Below the pieces are notes generated by a model, which did no database searches, was not told the origin of the DNA, and worked only from the letters and a program-made list of their open reading frames with translations. A program made the translations under genes and the position numbers. Of a stretch of 64,000 nucleotides of DNA, positions 17,486 through 25,071 are shown in pieces (positions within the stretch are counted from its first letter, which is position 1; every line of letters starts with the position of its first letter). This DNA comes from Tolypothrix sp. NIES-4075 (lineage in GTDB: Bacteria > Cyanobacteriota > Cyanobacteriia > Cyanobacteriales > Nostocaceae), in contig NZ_BDUC01000008.1 in NCBI RefSeq assembly GCF_002218085.1, positions 62,001 through 126,000 on the forward strand, given 5' to 3'.

Positions 17486-17500
17486 TTTATACAGTATAAA
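17486..17500. promoter_or_regulatory. palindrome TTTATACAGTATAAA upstream of caspase 1
   Basis: A perfect palindrome with one central base lies 47-61 bases before the caspase start codon. The identical 15-mer lies 32-46 bases before the start of the paralogue (19251-19265). On the minus strand it contains TATACT, a good -10 box, so it may be promoter and operator in one. Confidence 0.6.
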
Positions 17501-17569
17501 GGTTGATAATTCCGCACGCTGAGAAGCGATATTTCTCCAATTTTCTACTTTTTCATCAGAGCCTAAATG

Positions 17570-19219
17570 TTATAGTTTACAAGTCTCAATGCGAGAGACG
17601 ATAGAAGTGAAAAAAAGCAGCAACCATTCCCCAGCACCCCAAAAGGGTAAATGTCCCTCTGGTGCAGAGGTGTCAAATTTAATATTAGATATAGAATCAA
17701 TCCAATTATTATCTATTTTCCATCCGACGCTTACGCTAAACTTATCCCAGGCTTCTTCATAATACTGCCCGTCAGCCTTACCGCCGAGGCTGATGTAAAT
17801 TTGCTTTTGAACAGTGAAGCCAAAGCGTCCATCGCTATATTTTACCCACAGGCGATCAATCGTGCGTAGGTCTGTACAGGGAAAGTTTAATAGATCGTCT
17901 CGCTCAAAGTAATCATTTTCCTTTTTCCCTACAGCCTGAATCATCACCAGGTAAGTTTCATAGTCAGCTTCTTTCCAATTGCCTGCTTTCAATAAGTCGC
18001 GCAATTTAGTGTAGTCTATACCTTTTTCTGAACTCAGGTCATCGTTTGACCTCTCCCCTACAAGGGGAGGGGAATTATTATCTTTCCCCCCTTCCCTACT
18101 AGGGAAGGGGGGTAGGGGGGTTAGGTTTCCAAATCGTGCTTGAATAGGTGCAACATCCTCATCTCTAAGTTTGAGACTTTGCTGATATCGCTTCAAAATT
18201 TCCCATGCACCATCACTAAGAACAGGTTCATCTTTTAATGCCTCAGTTAGAGCTTCTTCATATTCTTGCAAACTCTGCTGAAAATCACGGATTGGTTGGA
18301 GAACTTCTTCTTCTATCTTTGCTGCTTTTTCTGAATCTAATTTAAAATCTGTTTGCTTACGATCTAAATGCCTGCGTCCTAAATTCGAGAAACTATTATT
18401 TTCAACTGAGAACGCACCATTTTTCACACATTCTTCAACTTCTTTACGATATCCTAATTCTGCGCTAAGGGGTGCATTCGCCAGACGTATTTTATAACCT
18501 TCGCGAACAGCATAAATTTCCGGTTTCATCGCAGGTTTTGATTCCTGCGCTTTACGCTTGGCATATTCATGCAGTTCATCTATTGTAATTACACCATCGT
18601 TGTCACTATCAGCTGCTCCTTTTTCAATCCCCTCTACTAAATAGCGGGTGTAAACTCCCCCTCCCGCATCTTCAAACGAAACTTGTGCAGCTGTTGAAGA
18701 GGTTAACACAGCTCTGCCTTCACCACCTAATTGAGCTTCTATTTCATTCTTAATACTGACAACAACAGCTTCTTTTGCACTCATACCCTCAGCAAAAGCA
18801 CCGCTAAAGCAGCAATCAAGAATTAACACTTGTCGTTTTGACTTGCTGCGACCCATATAACGTTCATGAATAAATTTAGCATCTACAGCTGTTCCAATCC
18901 TCAGTCCCCCCTGAGGGTTGATTTGTGTGTTGTGACTAACAAAGAACAGATTTCCATCTTCATCTCTATAGCCATGTCCAGAAAAATAGAGCAGCACAAT
19001 GTCATCAGTTTGACATTTTTCCATAAATAACTGCTCAATCTCCGATCGCATGGCGTCTGAGTCAGGATTAGTTAACAATTTTACTTCATCAAACCCGCCT
19101 GTCTTTGAATCCTGCAAAACGCGCTGCATTGCTTCGATGTCTTTAACAACACCGGGTAACGGCTTTAACGGCTTAGACTGATACTCGCTTATTCCAATCA
19201 GCAATGCATATTTCGCCAT
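17570..19219 (-). CDS. caspase-like (C14) protease fused to a GUN4 domain
   Basis: A 549-residue protein whose first 270 residues closely match the neighbouring caspase: YFSGHGYRDEDG (His82), LILDCCFSGAF (Cys137) and the EF-hand loop DSDNDGVITIDE. After a linker, residues about 400-545 form a GUN4 domain: YTKLRDLLKAGNWKEADYET, FPCTDLRTIDRLWVKYSDG, RFGFTVQKQIYISLGG and SAPEGHLPFW. GUN4 binds porphyrins (Mg-protoporphyrin IX) and activates Mg-chelatase in its stand-alone form. Here it could let the protease sense tetrapyrroles; this is inference. The linker segment LPPFPSREGGK comes from a palindromic dispersed repeat. Confidence 0.9.
   Translation of the reverse strand: MAKYALLIGISEYQSKPLKPLPGVVKDIEAMQRVLQDSKTGGFDEVKLLTNPDSDAMRSEIEQLFMEKCQTDDIVLLYFSGHGYRDEDGNLFFVSHNTQINPQGGLRIGTAVDAKFIHERYMGRSKSKRQVLILDCCFSGAFAEGMSAKEAVVVSIKNEIEAQLGGEGRAVLTSSTAAQVSFEDAGGGVYTRYLVEGIEKGAADSDNDGVITIDELHEYAKRKAQESKPAMKPEIYAVREGYKIRLANAPLSAELGYRKEVEECVKNGAFSVENNSFSNLGRRHLDRKQTDFKLDSEKAAKIEEEVLQPIRDFQQSLQEYEEALTEALKDEPVLSDGAWEILKRYQQSLKLRDEDVAPIQARFGNLTPLPPFPSREGGKDNNSPPLVGERSNDDLSSEKGIDYTKLRDLLKAGNWKEADYETYLVMIQAVGKKENDYFERDDLLNFPCTDLRTIDRLWVKYSDGRFGFTVQKQIYISLGGKADGQYYEEAWDKFSVSVGWKIDNNWIDSISNIKFDTSAPEGHLPFWGAGEWLLLFFTSIVSRIETCKL
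18049..18125. repeat. palindromic repeat inserted in the caspase-GUN4 linker
   Basis: Two hairpins sit inside the coding region: CCCCTACAAGGGG and, at 18086-18112, CCCCCCTTCCCT / AGGGAAGGGGGG with a 3-base loop. The DNA encodes a Pro/Gly-rich linker (LPPFPSREGGK) and keeps the frame. This is a widespread repeat type in cyanobacterial genomes. Confidence 0.8.
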
Positions 19220-19250
19220 TTTGCTTGCCTAATTTTTAATATATAAATCT

Positions 19251-19265
19251 TTTATACAGTATAAA
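19251..19265. promoter_or_regulatory. palindrome TTTATACAGTATAAA upstream of caspase-GUN4
   Basis: Identical to the palindrome before the neighbouring caspase gene and again close upstream of the ATG. Conservation of a 15-mer in both promoters, while flanking bases differ, supports a shared regulator or a duplicated core promoter. Confidence 0.6.
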
Positions 19266-19268
19266 GGT

Positions 19269-19306
19269 GTAGGGTGCGCTATAGCTAATGCCGTAACGCA
19301 CCCTAC
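19269..19306. repeat. GTAGGGTGCG palindromic repeat
   Basis: GTAGGGTGCG ... CGCACCCTAC forms an imperfect inverted repeat of 38 bases in the short gap between the EAL gene and the caspase-GUN4 gene. A second copy lies at 22819-22856. Confidence 0.75.
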
Positions 19307-19309
19307 AAA

Positions 19310-20749
19310 CTACAAACTTTGATTTGATAAAAGCAGCTTTCTCAAAAACTCTGCTTTTTCTAAACTAAGGCGATAAATTTCCGGTTCTGGCTTACCAACA
19401 ATATGTCCTTGAATATAGTTCACACCTAGCTCTTTGAGTCTCTGCAAGCTAATAGGACTAGCCTCATCCACACCTTCGACAATTACATTTGATGGATTCA
19501 AATTATTTGCTCCTACAAGTTCGTGAACAAAGCGAATAATAATATCGCATGGTTGATGATGCAGAATCTCTCGGTCAATTTTCACATGACATGGATTCAA
19601 TCCGGCTAAACGAGAGACTGAAGAATAGCCGACTCCAAAATCATCAATGGCAAATCTAATCTGAAATTTGCGTACATATTCTAGCAGTCTATTTTTGAAA
19701 TTTTTCAAAGGATACTTGAGGCGAATACCATCTTTATAATGTGGTACTTCGGCTTTTTCAGAAATTTCTAATATGAGGTTTCTCGGTGAAATAACTTTAT
19801 CTTTGAGAATCTGGCGTACTGTTTCAAAGTATGCTGTCTGCATCAAAGATTCTGGATAAATATTAACTGATAATGGTACAATATCATGGGGTCTATTTTG
19901 TTTGGCTTTTTGTCTAGCTTCTAGATAAGTTTTTGTGGCAACTAGCAGAAAATATCGGTCAAGTTCAACCATGAAATCATGCCGCCACAATTCTGCGGCT
20001 TCAAATAAATCTGAAGGTGCAGTTAAGCTATCTGGATTTCTTGCTAAGGCTTCCCAACCGCTAATAAATAAATCTTCTGGATCTAAATGCAATACTGGTT
20101 CAAAGAATACAATCATTCGTTGCAGACGTTGGCAGAATAATTGAAATCTTTTTTGATGTAAAAATGCAGAAACAAAGCCAAAATCTCTCTTTAAATCATC
20201 AATAATAGTAGCTTCGACTAATGCAGGCTGAAGTGGTATTTTCTGACAAGCTTGATAAAAACTTGATAAAATTCTGCCGAATGCATCTTCTAAAATATAT
20301 GAATCTTGTTTTAAACCGCAAACAACCATAACTTCAGTTTTTTGTGATGATTGCAGCGGTATTATAACAAGAGCTTTAACAATACCTTTTTTAGTTTCAT
20401 AGATTTTATAACTTCCATGATGACCTGGATAAAATAGTGATTTTTCCGAAATAATCGACAAAATTATTGATTTGAAAGTTTCAATATCTGTATCTGGTTC
20501 TATATCTTCAGCTAAATCGCTTTGTGCTTTAACAACCCAGTTATCTTGACCGCGATCGCGTAAAACAAAAACCAAATCTGCGTCAGATGAATCTTGAATT
20601 ATTTCTAAGATGCAATTTGCTGCATCATTAGTTAAACTATTATTTACAAAGTCTGTCAGCCGTGTTATTAAACTATTTATAAAAAATTCATATGGTTCTA
20701 AAAAGTTATGCAAATAAGAAGTTTGGGAATGTAGAATTACGTCGGACAT
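19310..20749 (-). CDS. EAL-domain protein (likely c-di-GMP phosphodiesterase)
   Basis: A 479-residue protein. The N-terminal 200 residues look like a degenerate GAF-type sensor without clear ligand motifs. The C-terminal EAL domain (about 215-470) has GWEALARNP (the EAL glutamate), VNIYPESL (Asn), LILEISEKAE (Glu), FAIDDFGVGYSS (Asp-Asp), CHVKIDRE (Lys), VIVEGVDE (Glu) and YIQGHIVGKP (Gln). All metal and catalytic positions appear intact, so c-di-GMP hydrolysis is plausible. No GGDEF domain is present. It is transcribed in the same direction as the caspase genes but separated by a palindromic repeat. Confidence 0.88.
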   Translation of the reverse strand: MSDVILHSQTSYLHNFLEPYEFFINSLITRLTDFVNNSLTNDAANCILEIIQDSSDADLVFVLRDRGQDNWVVKAQSDLAEDIEPDTDIETFKSIILSIISEKSLFYPGHHGSYKIYETKKGIVKALVIIPLQSSQKTEVMVVCGLKQDSYILEDAFGRILSSFYQACQKIPLQPALVEATIIDDLKRDFGFVSAFLHQKRFQLFCQRLQRMIVFFEPVLHLDPEDLFISGWEALARNPDSLTAPSDLFEAAELWRHDFMVELDRYFLLVATKTYLEARQKAKQNRPHDIVPLSVNIYPESLMQTAYFETVRQILKDKVISPRNLILEISEKAEVPHYKDGIRLKYPLKNFKNRLLEYVRKFQIRFAIDDFGVGYSSVSRLAGLNPCHVKIDREILHHQPCDIIIRFVHELVGANNLNPSNVIVEGVDEASPISLQRLKELGVNYIQGHIVGKPEPEIYRLSLEKAEFLRKLLLSNQSL

Positions 20750-20868
20750 GCTTTTTTACAATATTATATTTGGGATGACATCAATTATTGTCATTCCTAC
20801 ATGATGAATGTTAGTTACAATTTTAACAAGTTAGTAGAGCAAATAAGTAGTAATAATACATACGGTAA

Positions 20869-20892
20869 AGCCGAACATTAAAATGTTCGGCT
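20869..20892. terminator. hairpin AGCCGAACATT / AATGTTCGGCT
   Basis: A perfect 11-base inverted repeat with a 2-base centre lies in the 295-base spacer upstream of the EAL gene. It could be a terminator for the decayed small gene to its right, read on the minus strand, or a dispersed repeat. No T-run follows. Confidence 0.4.
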
Positions 20893-21044
20893 CACTTGAA
20901 GCACCCGCTTTGAAGCGATCGCATAAAAATTTGGCGCTTTCATATATAAGCGCGTTCACAAAGTGACTCTGTAAGAGTATCGCCCAGGATAAACGCAAGT
21001 TATATGGGCGTGCGATCGCGCTTATATTAAGATTACAACAATGC

Positions 21045-21411
21045 CTAAATGTTTAATAAATCGAGCGTTTGTTCCAAGTGCATCTTAGCTTTGTGCAAAT
21101 TAAGCAATGCTTCTTGGTCATAACGCTGAGGATACTTTAAACGCTTGCCTTGCATCGTTGCTTTAATTAGTGCAGCTTGCTGATCTGTAGGTTGTCCCAT
21201 CCGATCCAACGCTTGTTCTAAGTCCTGATAGCCTTTAAAGCTCATTCTTGTTAATCCTTCATCTGACGCAATGCAATTGCCGCAAACGTCAGCAAAGCGT
21301 CAATCCAAGCAGTTTTATAAGCAGGGTTTCCCAGTGGTTTAAGTCCGTACTGCTTGCAGGTCCTTTTAGTTGCCCTAAAGTTTTGATTTCCAATTGAGAA
21401 CGTGTAAACAT
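21045..21411 (-). pseudogene. frameshifted small SAP-like gene
   Basis: Three fragments in different frames appear to belong to one ancestral protein of about 120 residues. The ATG at 21411 begins MFTRSQLEIKTLGQLK. After a frame change near 21362 the sequence reads CKQYGLKPLGNPAYKTAWID ... ALRQMKD, then a stop. A third frame, starting at 21245, reads MSFKGYQDLEQALDRMGQPT ... HLEQTLDLL. From memory these join into one cyanobacterial hypothetical family with an N-terminal SAP-like helix pair. The last fragment (66 residues) could still be translated. No RBS is seen for it. Confidence 0.6.
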
Positions 21412-21535
21412 GGAATTGTCCATTTTAAAAAGGTGGATATTAGTAGGTGTTAACCGTCCAAAGTACACACCCACTAATTAAATAATTTATCTATATGTCA
21501 CCATATCACTCAATTTTTATTTACATTTCTAAATA

Positions 21536-21739
21536 ATGCCTAACTCTAAAGGGAACCCAGATAATTTACAACCACTAACCACTACCAGGGATGAGCCATT
21601 GGTGAAACAAATAAGTTTGCGACTACCAGAATCAATGTATGTGAAGCTAAAATCTCTCGATAATTACCCAGAATTCTGTAGACAGGCTATAGCTAAGGCT
21701 TTGAGTGAATTAGAGGATAGTGATGATGATTTTACTTAA
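21536..21739 (+). CDS. small ribbon-helix-helix-like protein
   Basis: A 67-residue protein. The segment VKQISLRLPESMYVKLKSL followed by a helix (FCRQAIAKALSEL) has the strand-helix-helix pattern of ribbon-helix-helix DNA-binding proteins, which in this setting are often antitoxins or plasmid/element regulators. No toxin gene follows. The stop codon lies inside a perfect 32-base palindrome, and a 203-base element with terminal inverted repeats begins 30 bases further on, so the gene may have lost a partner. Confidence 0.65.
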   Translation: MPNSKGNPDNLQPLTTTRDEPLVKQISLRLPESMYVKLKSLDNYPEFCRQAIAKALSELEDSDDDFT

Positions 21740-21760
21740 AGCGATCGCTTTAAGTAAAAT
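21729..21760. terminator. perfect 32-base palindrome centred on a HIP1 site
   Basis: The arms ATTTTACTTAAAGCGA and TCGCTTTAAGTAAAAT are exact complements, centred on GCGATCGC. The palindrome overlaps the last codons and stop of the RHH gene. It may act as a terminator-like hairpin or a protein-binding site. Confidence 0.7.
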
Positions 21761-21768
21761 GAACAAAG

Positions 21769-21971
21769 TCAGTAGACCGAAAAGTTTTCTAGAAGACTTA
21801 CCAGGTCTTCATTTGAGCGAGAACACGCTATCCGCCGAAATCCTCCCAGGCTCTGCCTTTTGAACTATAGGATTATGAATGATCTCTTTGGCGATCGCTC
21901 TGGTCAGTTCCACAAACGTAGGTTCAAACCCTGATTCTTAGGTTAACTGACAAAAGTTTTCGGTCTACTGA
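21769..21971. mobile_element. 203-base MITE-like element with 22-base terminal inverted repeats
   Basis: The left end TCAGTAGACCGAAAAGTTTT and the right end (read in reverse) TCAGTAGACCGAAAACTTTT match at 20 of 22 bases. The direct repeat AAG flanks both ends, a possible 3-base target duplication. The inside has no open frame. This fits a miniature inverted-repeat transposable element moved by an unlinked transposase. Confidence 0.7.
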
Positions 21972-22072
21972 AAGTTTCTCTATCAATATTTATATTTTTT
22001 CCCTATTCAAGCATTTAACCATTTATAGACTGAACAAAAATGGTTGAAAGCCGTATACTACTGTAAGAAAAA

Positions 22073-22157
22073 CGGAGAGACAGGGATTCGAACCCTGGTT
22101 AAGTTGCCCTAAACAGCATTTCCAGTGCTGCGCCTTCAACCACTCGGCCATCTCTCC
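22073..22157 (-). tRNA. tRNA-Ser (anticodon GGA)
   Basis: An 85-base tRNA read on the minus strand. Acceptor arm GGAGAGA pairs with TCTCTCC plus discriminator G; the anticodon arm is CAGCA-CTGGAAA-TGCTG, with anticodon GGA; a long variable arm, typical of serine tRNA, follows; the T arm has GGTTCGAATCC. CCA is not encoded. It lies in the spacer before the ferredoxin gene. Confidence 0.96.
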
Positions 22158-22214
22158 AGATGCCACAATTGATAATCATACTATAGAATCCCAAAAAATG
22201 CAAATATATTTTTT

Positions 22215-22385
22215 GGAAATGGGGAGTGGGGCAGGGGGGCAGGGGGGCAGAGGGGCAGGGGGGCAGAGGGGCAGGGGGGCAGGAGGAGAAATATTTCTTC
22301 TTTCTTACCGATGCCCGATGCCCGATGCCCAATGCCCAATGCCCTATGCCCTATGCCCAATTACCAATTACCCAATCCAAAATCA
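22215..22385. repeat. GGGGCAGGGG and GATGCCCAATGCCC tandem repeats
   Basis: Two simple-repeat blocks lie just upstream of the ferredoxin ATG: G-rich units (GGGGGGCAGAGGGGCAG) and then GCCCGATGCCCAATGCCC units. The first could form G-quadruplex DNA. The block is open in frame with the ferredoxin gene, giving a false extension. Confidence 0.8.
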
Positions 22386-22387
22386 AG

Positions 22388-22756
22388 ATGTCTCGTACAT
22401 ACACAATTAAAGTTCGCGATCGCGCTTCTGGTAAAGAATATACCCTAGAAGTGCCAGAAGACCGCTACATTCTGCACAGCGGTGAAAAACAAGGGGTAGA
22501 ACTGCCGTTTTCTTGCCGAAATGGGGCTTGTACCACTTGTGCTGTGCGAGTGCTGTCAGGAGAAATTTATCAACCGGAGGCGATCGGACTTTCCCCAGAG
22601 TTGCAGCGTCAAGGTTATGCGCTCTTGTGTGTCAGTTACGCACGTTCTGATTTGTACGTGGAGACACAGGACGAAGACGAAGTTTATGAACTTCAGTTTG
22701 GACGCTATTTTGCTAGAGGAAAAGTTAAAGCGGGTTTACCTTTAGATGAAGATTAA
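22388..22756 (+). CDS. plant-type [2Fe-2S] ferredoxin with C-terminal extension
   Basis: A 122-residue ferredoxin. Cluster ligands are in CRNGACTTC (Cys-x4-Cys-x2-Cys) and the fourth Cys in ALLCVSYA. The spacing and fold match PetF-type ferredoxins, but about 25 extra residues at the C-terminus (after DEVYELQFGRYFARG) mark the FdC-type subfamily, which is expected to have an altered redox potential and partner range. The start is ATG 22388 (MSRTYTIKVRD); upstream residues derive from simple repeats. It is an electron carrier, but the partners cannot be read here. Confidence 0.9.
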   Translation: MSRTYTIKVRDRASGKEYTLEVPEDRYILHSGEKQGVELPFSCRNGACTTCAVRVLSGEIYQPEAIGLSPELQRQGYALLCVSYARSDLYVETQDEDEVYELQFGRYFARGKVKAGLPLDED

Positions 22757-22818
22757 GGAGTTATTAGTTGATAGTAGTTAGTTGATGGTTGTTATTTGTT
22801 AATTGATAAGAAATATAC

Positions 22819-22856
22819 GTAGGGTGCGTTACGGATTTCATCCTAACGCACCCTAC
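22819..22856. repeat. GTAGGGTGCG palindromic repeat, second copy
   Basis: GTAGGGTGCGTTACGG and CC-TAACGCACCCTAC form an inverted repeat between the ferredoxin and SNase genes, matching the one at 19269-19306. It is surrounded by TAGTTAGTTGATGG-type and CACTAACCACTAA-type repeats. Confidence 0.8.
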
Positions 22857-22920
22857 AAATACTAACCACCAACATCAATTAAGCAATAACCACTAACCAC
22901 TAATCACTAACAATTAACCA

Positions 22921-23442
22921 ATGATTAAAATCATAATTTTAGCTTGCCTGTTACTTCTAATGGGTTGTCAACCTAAAACCCCGCTTGCTGACAATCAGCC
23001 TTTGGTGAAAGTAGCGCGGGTGGTGAGCGGGCAAACCTTGGAGGTGTTAGGCTTGGCAGAGCAACCGAATTTGATTTCTCAGGTGCGGTTGGTTGGTATA
23101 GAAGCACCAGATTTGCGCCAGCGTCCGTGGGGAGATACGGCGAAAGATGCGTTAGAAACGATGATTGGCGGTGCAGAACAATATGTCAAGCTGGAGTTTG
23201 ATATCCAACCCAAAGACAAAATCGGGCGGACTTTGGCTTATGTGTGGAAAGATAAGGTGTTCTTAAATGAACGGCTAGTCAAACAAGGAAATGTGCTGTT
23301 TGTTGCGCGATCGCCTAATCATAAATACGATCAACTTTTAGATCGCGCTCAACAATGGGCTAGACTTATGCAACAAGGCATTTGGAACCCTGAAAAACCG
23401 ATGCGTCTGACTCCCGGTGAGTTTCGCCGTCAAAATCGTTAA
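22921..23442 (+). CDS. staphylococcal-nuclease-like (TNase) lipoprotein
   Basis: A 173-residue protein with a lipoprotein signal (LLLLMGC, Cys about residue 16), so it is probably tethered outside the cytoplasm. The thermonuclease fold follows: VKVARVVSGQTLEVLG, VRLVGIEAPDLRQRPWG, AKDALE, KIGRTLAYVW and LNERLVKQGN. The catalytic Arg, Glu and Arg positions look partly kept (RLVGIEAPD; DKIGRTLAYV). It likely degrades extracellular or periplasmic nucleic acid. It is alone in its transcript. Confidence 0.85.
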   Translation: MIKIIILACLLLLMGCQPKTPLADNQPLVKVARVVSGQTLEVLGLAEQPNLISQVRLVGIEAPDLRQRPWGDTAKDALETMIGGAEQYVKLEFDIQPKDKIGRTLAYVWKDKVFLNERLVKQGNVLFVARSPNHKYDQLLDRAQQWARLMQQGIWNPEKPMRLTPGEFRRQNR

Positions 23443-23626
23443 AGAGACTTTTTGATTAAAAACTTGCTAAAAAAAGAATGTTTTTCAACGCAGAGGAACA
23501 CAGAGTTTTTTGTGATTAATTTGGGCAATTTTGTACTAAGACAAGTTGTCTTTTGACAAAAGATGGCGATTTTAATAACAATCCCATTCTTACAGCAGAT
23601 TGCAACAAGGTTCGGTACAGATTATT

Positions 23627-23656
23627 GTAAGGGCACAACGGGCGTTGTGCCCCTAC
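23627..23656. repeat. palindromic repeat GGGCACAACG / CGTTGTGCCC
   Basis: A 30-base inverted repeat (GTAAGGGCACAACG then CGTTGTGCCCCTAC) in the spacer before the cytochrome peroxidase-like remnant. It is a dispersed cyanobacterial repeat type rather than a terminator: no T-run follows. Confidence 0.7.
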
Positions 23657-23709
23657 CTGTGTACCTCCTGCAACCTGAAAAACGCTGTAAATACTCAGTC
23701 CAAACAAGC

Positions 23710-24045
23710 GATCGCCTCTCAAACCGAAGAAGTTACAATCAAATTTGCGGGTAAGGTCGGTAATAATGCCTTTAGTTGTGGCACTAGTTATCAATTAGGG
23801 AAACCTGCTACATCGTTTGGTGAACATCCCGTAGAAATGGGTTTGACAGGAAAGGAAAATGATATTTTGCAGATGTTGCGAGAAGACCGTAATTATCAAA
23901 AGTTGTTTGCCGCAGCCTTTGATAAAGGAGATAGTAATATTAATCTGAAAACCTCACAAAAGCTTTAGCTTCATTTGAACGCAGTTTGATTTCTGCCAAC
24001 TCCCCCTATGACCGTTACCGTTATGGTAATGATAAAGATGTGGAA
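23710..24045 (+). pseudogene. fused remnant of mbnP-like and mbnH-like (diheme peroxidase) genes
   Basis: The first part reads VTIKFAGKVGNNAFSCGTSY-QLG, the start of an MbnP-type protein. It runs directly into EHPVEMGLTGKENDILQMLR ... YQKLFAAAF, the middle of an MbnH/diheme cytochrome c peroxidase. A frame change near 23960 then gives TKALASFERSLISANSPYDR-YRYGNDKD of the same peroxidase. No haem-binding CxxCH is left. So a deletion fused two neighbouring genes and a frameshift followed. MbnH modifies a Trp of MbnP; both are linked to copper handling. Confidence 0.75.
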
Positions 24046-24055
24046 CAGCTTAGAT

Positions 24056-24859
24056 ATGCAAATTTTCCTAGATATTGCTACAGAAGCAGCGTTAGCTGCC
24101 GGTGCGGTTTTGCAAGGTTACTTGGGTAAGTTAGAAGACGCAATTACCGAAAAAGGACGCCCTGGTGATTTAGTCACCGCTGCTGATAAAGCTTCCGAAG
24201 TGGTGATTTTGGATATTTTGCGCCGCCACTTTCCAGAACACTCTATCTTAGCGGAAGAATCAGGTAAGTTAGGAAATCAAGACAATGAATTCCTTTGGGC
24301 GATCGACCCCCTAGATGGTACAACTAACTACGCTCATCAATATCCATTTTTTGCAGTTTCCATTGGGCTGTTAATTAATGGTGTTCCCCAAGTAGGTGTG
24401 ATTTATGACCCATTCCACGATGAATTATACCGTGCAGCCACGGGTTTAGGAGCAACGCGCAATCGTCGTCCTATCAAAGTTTCCGAAACTTCTGAATTAA
24501 GTAAAAGTTTGTTAGTTAGCGGGTTTGCTTACGATCGCCGCGAAACATCCGACAATAATTATGCCGAATTTTGTCACCTTACCCATCTAACGCAAGGAGT
24601 TAGACGCAGTGGTTCCGCATCTTTAGATTTGGCACATGTCGCCTGCGGACGTTTGGATGGCTATTGGGAAAGAGGTCTTTCACCTTGGGATATTACCGCT
24701 GGCATTATTTTACTACAAGAAGCCGGCGGTAAAGTCACCGCTTACGATCGCACTCCTTTAAAAATTGAGTCAGGTAGAATTCTTGCCACCAACGGTCACA
24801 TCCATGACAGCCTAAGTCAGGAATTACAGCAAGTTCCCCCTTTGTCAGTGTGGAGATGA
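24056..24859 (+). CDS. inositol monophosphatase family protein
   Basis: A 267-residue Mg-dependent sugar-phosphate phosphatase. Seen: GDLVTAADKASE, LAEESG (metal Glu), WAIDPLDGTTNYAHQYPFFA (the DPLDGTTN metal and Li-sensitive motif), SGSASLDLAHVACGRLDGYW and SPWDITAGIILLQEAGG (last metal Asp). The substrate could be inositol phosphate, histidinol phosphate or fructose bisphosphate-like compounds; cyanobacteria have several paralogues. I start at ATG 24056, because residues further upstream overlap the peroxidase remnant. Confidence 0.92.
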   Translation: MQIFLDIATEAALAAGAVLQGYLGKLEDAITEKGRPGDLVTAADKASEVVILDILRRHFPEHSILAEESGKLGNQDNEFLWAIDPLDGTTNYAHQYPFFAVSIGLLINGVPQVGVIYDPFHDELYRAATGLGATRNRRPIKVSETSELSKSLLVSGFAYDRRETSDNNYAEFCHLTHLTQGVRRSGSASLDLAHVACGRLDGYWERGLSPWDITAGIILLQEAGGKVTAYDRTPLKIESGRILATNGHIHDSLSQELQQVPPLSVWR

Positions 24860-24861
24860 GG

Positions 24862-24990
24862 AGTGGGGAAGTGGGGGAGTGGGGAGTGGGGGACTCCTTG
24901 GAGACAACGAGACAAAAAGACGAGGAGAATAATTCTTTTTCCCCCCATCCCCCCCTCTCCCTCTCTCCCCATCCCCCCCTCTCCCCAATG
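24862..24990. repeat. GGGGAGTGGGG and CCCCCCATCCCCCC simple repeats
   Basis: Purine-rich units (GGAGTGGGGAAGTGGGGGAG) are followed by pyrimidine-rich units (TCCCCCCATCCCCCCCTCTC). The two blocks can pair with each other, so a transcript would fold into a long imperfect hairpin that may act as terminator for the phosphatase gene. Confidence 0.75.
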
Positions 24991-25071
24991 CTGTTAAATT
25001 TATAGCCATTTCTCAGAAGCAAAGTACACTAGTAAAATCTAATGGACGCTTGGTGCAAAGCTTCTCTCTAT

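Noticed and set aside
22226..22387. N-terminal extension of the ferredoxin gene
   Set aside because: It translates GGGGCAGGGG simple repeats; the ferredoxin family starts at MSRTYTIKV.
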